From an uncultured Verrucomicrobia subdivision 3 bacterium (GTDB lineage Bacteria > Verrucomicrobiota > Verrucomicrobiae > Limisphaerales > UBA11358): 19,729 bases of DNA. Made by a program: the position numbers and the translations under genes. The notes under the pieces are model-generated. The model was not told where the DNA came from, made no database searches, and was given only the letters and a program-made list of their open reading frames with translations. The number at the start of each line of letters is the position of its first letter. The first letter of the stretch is position 1. The stretch covers positions 1 through 19,729 of the forward strand of contig CAINDH010000135.1 in the NCBI GenBank assembly GCA_903847285.1. Reading direction: 5' to 3'. Below, in pieces: positions 14,326 through 19,729 of this stretch.

Positions 14326-15044
14326 TGCAAACATTCGCTGAACCAATCAGAAGTCGGCCGACTGAATTCTCGACGCTCCTGCGCGGCGAGGCGCGAACGA
14401 TTTCTGCTTGGAGTGCGGAGTGGAGCGCTTCACGCGCGGCGATGCATCTTGCAGTCATCATTTTGGGCGCGGGAGTTTACGGTGCGGCGATGGGCTGGTG
14501 GCGTGCGCCAGAACAGGCGATGTTCGTCGCGATAAAATTTCCGCTCATCATCCTGCTCACTGCGGCCGGCAACGCGCTGCTCAACGGCCTGCTCGCGCCG
14601 TTGCTCGGATTGAACATTCCGTTACGCCAGTCTTTCGCCGCCGTGGTGATGAGCTGTGCTATCACGTCGGCCATCCTTGGTGCGTTCGCTCCGCTGCTGG
14701 CGTTTGCGGTGTGGAACGCGCCTCCGCTCGAAACGCATCCCATGGCTGCCTACAATCTCATCAAGCTCGCGCACGTCGGCGTCATCATCTTTGCCGGGAC
14801 GGTAGGCAATGCGCGGTTGTTTCAACTGCTCGTGTATCTTGGCGGCGGGCGCGCGGTGGCGTTCCGCGTCTTTTTTGCGTGGCTCGCGGGTAATCTTTTT
14901 CTCGGCAGCCAGCTTTCGTGGATTGCGCGCCCGTTCATCGGCGCGCCGGATTTGCCGGTGCAATTTCTCCGTGACGGTGCGTTGAAGGGAAATTTTTATG
15001 AAAATGTTTTCGGCGCATTCGCCCAGTTTTTCACGAACAACTAA
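14325..15044 (+). CDS. Five-span membrane protein, Yip1-like topology (paralogue A)
   Basis: 239 residues. A cytoplasmic N-terminal tail of ~37 residues is followed by five hydrophobic helices at about 38-60, 66-90, 103-130, 142-168 and 176-198, and a conserved-looking tail (SQLSWIARPFIG, then GNFYENVFGAF). It starts at ATG 14325, overlapping the ispH stop by one base (a GTG at 14322 is an alternative). It shares topology and the LQ-S/T-..-RP-I/F-IG motif near the last helix with the next gene, so the two look like diverged tandem paralogues. I recognise no enzyme motif and assign no function. The tight link to ispH may be only transcriptional. Confidence 0.75.
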   Translation: MQTFAEPIRSRPTEFSTLLRGEARTISAWSAEWSASRAAMHLAVIILGAGVYGAAMGWWRAPEQAMFVAIKFPLIILLTAAGNALLNGLLAPLLGLNIPLRQSFAAVVMSCAITSAILGAFAPLLAFAVWNAPPLETHPMAAYNLIKLAHVGVIIFAGTVGNARLFQLLVYLGGGRAVAFRVFFAWLAGNLFLGSQLSWIARPFIGAPDLPVQFLRDGALKGNFYENVFGAFAQFFTNN

Positions 15045-15062
15045 ACCAAACATCACTGACCT

Positions 15063-15878
15063 ATGAATGAAAACAATCCCGTCCCGCCGATCATTCCGCC
15101 GGGCGAAGCCGCGCAAAAACTGAACGAAAAGATTTCCACGCCGCCGCCAACGCCACCGCTCACATCCGGCGCGAAAGCGCTGGGCGATGATCCCGCCGAG
15201 CGCGTGCCGTTGCCGCATGCGTTCGCTGCCATCGAGGCGTTGCTGCGTCACCCGCGACGGCTGCTGTTTCAACTGCGCCAGCCCGGCGCGGGCAAGTTGA
15301 TCGGCGGGATGCTGTTCGTCGCGCTGATTTGCGCGGTGGTTTATGGCGTCGTGGCAGGGACGTTTTCCGGCGGCACGCAGCTTTGGGCCGCGCCGGTGAA
15401 AATCGCCGCCGGACTTTTCATCTCCGCCGCCATCTGCCTGCCGAGCCTGTATATCTTCACTTGCTTGAGCGGTTCGCAGGCGCGGCTCGCAGAAGTCTGC
15501 GGGCTGCTCGCGGGCTTGCTGATGCTGATGACCATCCTGCTCGTCGGCTTCGCGCCTGTGGCATGGATTTTTTCGCAGTCCACCGAATCGCTGGGGTGGA
15601 TGGGTTTTCTACACCTGCTGTTCTGGTTCATCGCCACGCTGTTTGGCGTGCGGTTCATGAAGAATGGATTTTCCCACGCCAACGCCAAGTCGCAGGCGGG
15701 CGTGAATGTCTGGATCATCATCTTCCTGCTCGTCGCGCTGCAGATGACAACGGCGCTGCGTCCCATCATCGGTAAGTCCGACACGTTTTTCCCGACGGAG
15801 AAAAAGTTTTTCCTCGGACACTGGTTCGACACGCTGGAAAAATCTGGAAAGCAGTCGCGGGCAACAGCGTTTGACTAA
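15063..15878 (+). CDS. Five-span membrane protein with proline-rich N-terminus (paralogue B)
   Basis: 271 residues. The N-terminal ~35 residues are rich in Pro (PVPPIIPPGE, PPPTPPL) and probably disordered in the cytoplasm. Hydrophobic helices lie at about 78-100, 112-137, 145-172, 178-200 and 214-235. After the last comes LQMTTALRPIIG and KKFFLGHWFDTLEKSG, which line up with SQLSWIARPFIG and GNFYENVFGAF in the preceding gene. It starts 18 bases after that gene without a Shine-Dalgarno. Function unknown; it resembles Yip1-domain proteins in topology only. Confidence 0.75.
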   Translation: MNENNPVPPIIPPGEAAQKLNEKISTPPPTPPLTSGAKALGDDPAERVPLPHAFAAIEALLRHPRRLLFQLRQPGAGKLIGGMLFVALICAVVYGVVAGTFSGGTQLWAAPVKIAAGLFISAAICLPSLYIFTCLSGSQARLAEVCGLLAGLLMLMTILLVGFAPVAWIFSQSTESLGWMGFLHLLFWFIATLFGVRFMKNGFSHANAKSQAGVNVWIIIFLLVALQMTTALRPIIGKSDTFFPTEKKFFLGHWFDTLEKSGKQSRATAFD

Positions 15879-15887
15879 ACTGAAGTC

Positions 15888-16379
15888 ATGGAACGTAAAA
15901 ACATTCTTAGCCGCCGAATCAAATGGTTGACGTGGTTTTTCATCATCGGCCTTTTCTTAAGTGGCGCGACGGCGATTCCGCTGCTGTCAGAAGTGAACTG
16001 GCTGGCAAATTTTTTTGTCGGCGATGAAAAATCTTCGGCAGTTGTCGGCTGGCTGATGCGCGTCCGCGACGCGCTCATGCAAACGCAGGCGCAGCATCCG
16101 TTTCTATTTTACGGCACGGATTGGCTGGCGTTCGGGCATTTTGTCATCGCGTTGGTTTTCGTCGGCGCATTGCGTGATCCCGTCCGCAACCGCTGGCTTT
16201 TTGATTTTGGATTGATTGCCTGTGTGCTGGTGATTCCTTATGCCTTTATTTTCGGTGGCGTGCGCGGGATTCCGATTTGGTGGCGGCTGATTGATTGTTC
16301 GTTTGGCGTGTTCGGATTCATACCACTTTGGTTTTGCCGCAAGTGGGCGATTGAACTGGAACAACAGCCACCAAGTTAA
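15888..16379 (+). CDS. Four-span membrane protein of unknown function
   Basis: 163 residues with hydrophobic helices at about 11-32, 78-94, 103-122 and 130-150. A conserved-looking segment, GTDWLAFGHFVIALVFVGALRDP, carries a charged or polar face within the membrane (D, H, R), and RGIPIWWRLIDCSFG follows. It starts ten bases after the preceding gene and is probably the last cistron of the ispH transcript; the 43-base gap before the sigma-factor gene may hold a new promoter. I do not recognise the family. Confidence 0.75.
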   Translation: MERKNILSRRIKWLTWFFIIGLFLSGATAIPLLSEVNWLANFFVGDEKSSAVVGWLMRVRDALMQTQAQHPFLFYGTDWLAFGHFVIALVFVGALRDPVRNRWLFDFGLIACVLVIPYAFIFGGVRGIPIWWRLIDCSFGVFGFIPLWFCRKWAIELEQQPPS

Positions 16380-16422
16380 AAGAAGCTAGACAAATTCCTT
16401 CGCCGGGCGCGTCATTATCAAA

Positions 16423-16932
16423 ATGCCCGCCCGTCCGGACATCGAACGGCTTTACGATGAACACGCCCAAGCGCTGTTCGCCTTTCTGCTGAACCTCACA
16501 CGCAACGAGGCGGATACACGGGATTTGCTTCAGGAAATTTTCGTCAAACTGACACGGGAACCGAAACTTCTTGATGGCATGCGTGAAGAGCGCGCTTTTC
16601 TCATCCGGCTGGCGCACAACGCGGCGATTGATTTGATGCGGCGTCGCGGCACACGCGAACGCACGAAGGAAAATTTTGCGGAAATCATTTCGCCCTTTGC
16701 CGCGTCGGTTGATCCCGATGAAGAAACCTTCCGCCAGGAACTTTCCGCAGCGCTCGCCGAACTGCCGCCGGAGCAGCGCGCGGTGACGCATCTTAAGCTC
16801 TGGGGCGGCCTGACGTTTGAAGAGATTGCCGCCGCGCTGGAGATTCCGCCCAACACCGCCGCCAGCCGTTACCGCTATGCGTTAGACAAATTACGTGACC
16901 GGCTGCGTCCACTTTACGAGGAAATCAAATGA
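16423..16932 (+). CDS. ECF-type RNA polymerase sigma factor
   Basis: 169 residues with only the two domains of extracytoplasmic-function sigma factors. Region 2 (~7-77) reads LYDEHAQALFAFLLNLTRNEADTRDLLQEIF, then RAFLIRLAHNAAIDLMRRR. Region 4 (~110-160) reads LPPEQRAVTHLKLWGGLTFEEIAAAL with recognition helix PPNTAASRYRYALDKLR. Its stop overlaps the next gene (ATGA), the usual layout for a sigma factor and its anti-sigma factor. Just upstream, CGTC (16410-16413) precedes the start, as found in ECF -10 elements, so self-activation is possible but not shown. Confidence 0.92.
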   Translation: MPARPDIERLYDEHAQALFAFLLNLTRNEADTRDLLQEIFVKLTREPKLLDGMREERAFLIRLAHNAAIDLMRRRGTRERTKENFAEIISPFAASVDPDEETFRQELSAALAELPPEQRAVTHLKLWGGLTFEEIAAALEIPPNTAASRYRYALDKLRDRLRPLYEEIK

Positions 16933-17345
16933 AGCCAGACGAATTTGAACAAAAACTTTCCGGCCAGCCGTTGCGATCAGTTCCGCCGGCTTGGCGCGCG
17001 CGGATTTTGTCCGCTGCAAATGCGGTTGAACCCCTCTGCAAAACGCCGCATGTAACGCAGGTCTCCTGGCTATCAACTATCCTGTGGCCGAACCAAAAAG
17101 CGTGGGCGGGATTGGCGGCGGTCTGGGTAGTGATTCTGGTCCTGAACCATTCCACGCAGGATAGCGCTCCGGCCAACTTGGCAAAAAAATCTGAACCGCC
17201 ATCGCCGGAGATGATCGCGGAATTGAAGAAGCAGCAAAAACTTTATGCGGAACTAACTGGCATCAATGAACCAAAGGAAGCGGATCGTCCGCGCGAAATG
17301 CTGAATCGTCCACGCACATGGCGAATTGAAGTGGTTGCGGTGTAA
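16929..17345 (+). CDS. Single-span membrane protein, putative anti-sigma factor
   Basis: 138 residues. A cytoplasmic N-terminal part (~1-55) contains MKPDEFEQKLSGQPLRSVPPAWRARIL-like sequence. One membrane helix follows (~58-74, AWAGLAAVWVVILVL), then a periplasmic tail with a Lys/Gln-rich helix. It overlaps the sigma gene by ATGA, and the topology fits an anti-sigma factor that holds the ECF sigma at the membrane. It lacks the HxxxCxxC zinc motif of the common ZAS class; the cysteine in EPLCKTPH is isolated. The assignment rests on position and topology. Confidence 0.65.
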   Translation: MKPDEFEQKLSGQPLRSVPPAWRARILSAANAVEPLCKTPHVTQVSWLSTILWPNQKAWAGLAAVWVVILVLNHSTQDSAPANLAKKSEPPSPEMIAELKKQQKLYAELTGINEPKEADRPREMLNRPRTWRIEVVAV

Positions 17346-17379
17346 AAAATCAGAGCTCGGCGGAGTCTCGCCCCACCAA

Positions 17380-19161
17380 ATGAAATTTATGAGTGAAGAA
17401 CCTAAAAATATTTGGAAAAAAACTCTCAGTCGAAACCCATTTGTCTTTGGACTGATTTTGGCGGCTGCTGGCTCGATTACAATCGGAATGATTGGTGCGG
17501 CGTGTGGTCTCGCTAGAGATGCCACGAAATTCAGCGCCGCGTCATTTGGGGCATCTATTGTGCTGGTTTTGATTATCTGGCCGACAGTTGTATTCATTCG
17601 CTGGCAGTGCTGTCGGCGCAACCTCAAGAAATCAATTTTTGGTTTGGTGTGTTTCGCCACATTAATTGCTTTATTCTATGCGGAGGAGAACTGGCGGGGC
17701 AGGCGGGCTTGGGAAAATTACAAGCGCGAGTGGGAGGCCAAGGGTGAGAAGTTTGACTTCAAAGATTTCATCCCACCACCAGTGCCAGACCAACAGAACT
17801 TTGCGATGACGCCGGTGGTGGCGACTTGTTACGACTACATTCTAACCCGCGACGGCAAAAAAATTTCCAGCGAGCGGCGTGACACCAAGCTGGTTAACCG
17901 TCTTTCCTTTGACCTCGGAGACGCGGCGTTAAGGACGAACGGTATCGGCTATTGGGCGAAAGGCACGTTGAGCCACTTGGAATTTTATCAGGCAAACTAC
18001 CGCGCACTGGCGGCAGAGACGAACCTGTTCGCCGTGCCTGGACATCCGCAGTCGCCGGCAGCCGATGTGCTGCTTGCGCTGGGCAAGTATGATGCGACGG
18101 TGGAGGAACTGCGGCGGGCAATACAGCGGCCTTATTGCCGCTTCCCGTTGAACTATGATTCAGAAAATTCGGCTGAAATTTTGCTTCCGGCGCTGTCGGC
18201 GATGAAAAGCTCGACACAATTATTGTGCCTGCGTGCGCTTGCAGAATTGCAGGCCGGCCAAAGCGACAAGGCGCTGGCGGATGTGCAGCTGGCGCTGCGA
18301 CTGGTCGATGGTATCCGCTCGGAACCGTTTTTGATTTCGCATCTGGTGCGAATCGCAATCACGGAAATCATGCTGCAACCAATTTACGAAGGCCTAGCGA
18401 ATCGTCAGTGGACGGATTCTCAACTCGTCACGCTGGACGCGGAACTTGCAAAGCTGGATTTTCCAGCCGACTTCAAATTTTGCATGCGATCGGAACGCGC
18501 GTGGAGCAGCGGGATCATCGATTACCTTTCTAAAAACAAACGCTACAAAAAGTTTCAGGAGTTGCAGCGAATGGAGTTTGACCAGAAGGATGACACCACG
18601 ACCGCTGGACAGTTGCGTGGCACCGCTGCAGCAATCGGTTTTACGCTGATGCCCTCCGGTTGGTTCGAGCAAAACAAGCTGGCTATCGCCAGAATCTACG
18701 ACCAATGGTTACTGCACATCGCCGACGAGGAAAAACACCAGATTTTACCCAAGATTTGCAATGAGATTAGTCCACGGCTGGCCAACTGGAAAAGCAGCCC
18801 ACTCAATTTTTTTGTTAAGCTGATGCTCCCCTCTTTGCCAACAACTTCCCGAAAATGTGCCCGCGAACAAATTTCCGTCGACTTGGCGCGGACAGCCATC
18901 GCACTAGAACGCTACCGGCTGGCGCACGGGGAATTTCCTGAATCATTGGATGCGCTCGCACCGCAGTTCGTCGCTCAAGTGCCGCACGATGTGATTGGCG
19001 GAAAGCCGTTGAAATACCGGCGCGAAGCAAATGGACAATTTACACTCTATTCGGTTGGCTGGAATGAAAAGGATGATGGCGGCGTGACGTTCATTAATAA
19101 AGGCGGAACCCAACCGATTTTTGACAAGGGCGACTGGGTCTGGCGATATCCGCAGAAATAA
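17380..19161 (+). CDS. Large membrane-anchored protein of a verrucomicrobial family
   Basis: 593 residues from ATG 17380 (another ATG at 17389; an upstream TTG at 17326 would overlap the previous gene). Three hydrophobic helices at ~20-42, 52-72 and 80-97 are followed by a long soluble part. It opens with WENYKREWEAKGEKFDF and FIPPPVPDQQNFAMTP, a signature I associate with a large verrucomicrobial family. A helical middle (~240-450) has pairs of helices resembling TPR-like repeats (LRALAELQAGQSDKALADVQ). The C-terminus has ALERYRLAHGEFPESLDAL and KPLKYRREANGQFTLYSVGWNEKDDGG, similar to C-termini of pseudopilin-like planctomycete and verrucomicrobial proteins. No catalytic motif is seen. It is the third gene of the sigma/anti-sigma cluster, so it may be a regulated target or a sensor. 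Confidence 0.75.
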   Translation: MKFMSEEPKNIWKKTLSRNPFVFGLILAAAGSITIGMIGAACGLARDATKFSAASFGASIVLVLIIWPTVVFIRWQCCRRNLKKSIFGLVCFATLIALFYAEENWRGRRAWENYKREWEAKGEKFDFKDFIPPPVPDQQNFAMTPVVATCYDYILTRDGKKISSERRDTKLVNRLSFDLGDAALRTNGIGYWAKGTLSHLEFYQANYRALAAETNLFAVPGHPQSPAADVLLALGKYDATVEELRRAIQRPYCRFPLNYDSENSAEILLPALSAMKSSTQLLCLRALAELQAGQSDKALADVQLALRLVDGIRSEPFLISHLVRIAITEIMLQPIYEGLANRQWTDSQLVTLDAELAKLDFPADFKFCMRSERAWSSGIIDYLSKNKRYKKFQELQRMEFDQKDDTTTAGQLRGTAAAIGFTLMPSGWFEQNKLAIARIYDQWLLHIADEEKHQILPKICNEISPRLANWKSSPLNFFVKLMLPSLPTTSRKCAREQISVDLARTAIALERYRLAHGEFPESLDALAPQFVAQVPHDVIGGKPLKYRREANGQFTLYSVGWNEKDDGGVTFINKGGTQPIFDKGDWVWRYPQK

Positions 19162-19235
19162 TTTCCGGTAGAGCGGTGTTGCTACGTCGCTGGTTTTTGA
19201 TCGGGGCTGAGCGGCAGCACAGTCCTATCGGTTTT

Positions 19236-19265
19236 ATCTGTGTCCATTGGTGTGCATCCGTGGTT
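19236..19265 (-). repeat. Interspersed 10-nt-periodic repeat, copy B
   Basis: On the minus strand it reads AACCACGGAT, GCACACCAAT, GGACACAGAT. It matches copy A (12271-12300) at 24 of 30 positions, the outer units being 9/10 and 10/10. It ends ten bases before the ATG at 19276, in the same orientation relative to its gene as copy A is to dciA. With the following TAAT it forms TTTAAT (19264-19269), a good -10 match six bases before that ATG. Confidence 0.75.
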
Positions 19266-19275
19266 TAATGTTCGC

Positions 19276-19729
19276 ATGAATATTACGAACTTGAACCCGG
19301 ATGAGGACATTGGCGCGAGTGCGTGGCTGGTGGAGATGGAGGAGCACCGCATTCTGCTGGATGCCGGGATGCACCCGAAACGCGAGGGGCGCGATGCGTT
19401 GCCGCGCTTTGGCAAGGTCGCGGGTCAGGCAGAGGTGGACGCGATCGCGATCACGCATTGCCATCACGATCACATCGGCGCGCTGCCGGTGGCGGTGAAA
19501 CATTTTCCCAAGGCGCACATTCTGATGACGGAGCTGAGCTATCTCATCTCGGAACGCGTGCTGCACAATTCGGTGAATGTGATGACGCGCCAGCGCGACG
19601 AGCTGGGCATCAAGGAGTATCCGCTCTACACGCACGATGAGCTGGATGAGATCGCACCGTATTTCCAAGGTTTCAAATACAACCGCGAAGTGGAATGGGG
19701 CTCGTTCAAGAAACAGCGTGCTGGCTTAC
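19276..19729 (+). CDS. Metallo-beta-lactamase-fold protein, possibly RNA-processing exonuclease (partial)
   Basis: The first 151 residues of a gene that runs off the window. MNITNLNPDEDIGASAWLVE is the first beta-sheet, LLDAGMHP follows, then the metal motif H61-C-H63-H-D65-H66 in ITHCHHDHIGALP. MTELSYLISERVLHNSVNVM after it resembles the CPSF/Int11-like beta-CASP group of MBL RNases rather than small hydrolases such as the one at 5021-5842. The beta-CASP domain itself would lie beyond the window, so this sub-assignment is tentative. The start ATG sits ten bases after a repeat and has no Shine-Dalgarno. Confidence 0.8.
   Translation, partial: MNITNLNPDEDIGASAWLVEMEEHRILLDAGMHPKREGRDALPRFGKVAGQAEVDAIAITHCHHDHIGALPVAVKHFPKAHILMTELSYLISERVLHNSVNVMTRQRDELGIKEYPLYTHDELDEIAPYFQGFKYNREVEWGSFKKQRAGL

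Overview
The window is about 19.7 kb of GC-rich (roughly 55-60 % by eye) bacterial chromosome. It looks like a Verrucomicrobiota genome of the Pedosphaera/Limisphaera kind. This is an inference from protein style: an exported protein with a WP...LQ...NL...W...FFRL motif, a large membrane protein with the WENYKREWEAKGEKF / FIPPPVPD signature, many starts without a Shine-Dalgarno, and a short 10-nt-periodic intergenic repeat. No phage, transposase or CRISPR array is visible, and most genes look chromosomal and vertically inherited.

Region 1 (1-3930) is a signalling module. It holds a protein combining an RsbW-like ATPase, GAF and SpoIIE/PP2C phosphatase, then an overlapping stand-alone receiver, then a WecG/TagA-type glycosyltransferase fused to two STAS domains, each keeping the phosphorylatable DSTG serine. 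Together they look like a partner-switching circuit whose antagonist is attached to a cell-surface glycosyltransferase. Region 2 (3954-5842+) has tRNA-Gln(UUG) with a plausible promoter, the ribosome-assembly GTPase EngB/YihA, and a convergent metallo-beta-lactamase-fold hydrolase. Region 3 (6097-9522) is one 1141-residue protein that I read as a candidate pyrophosphate-type PEP carboxykinase. Region 4 (9607-12257) has an exported protein, a periplasmic coiled-coil LysM protein, and a convergent DciA (DUF721) helicase-loader homologue.

Region 5 (12258-16379) opens with a repeat-rich spacer. Next come a membrane protein and winged-helix regulator pair with overlapping ends, and then ispH with three membrane-protein genes behind it. 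Nearly identical palindromes (CTTTGTnATnCAAAG) sit 8-10 nt before the start of both transcription units, so the winged-helix protein probably controls its own operon and ispH. Region 6 (16423-19161) is an ECF sigma factor, an overlapping single-span putative anti-sigma factor, and a large membrane-anchored protein of a family I associate with Verrucomicrobiota. The window ends inside a second metallo-beta-lactamase-fold gene, possibly of the RNA-processing class. A copy of the 10-nt-periodic repeat stands 10 nt before its start codon. The other copy stands 13 nt before the dciA start in the same orientation relative to the gene.
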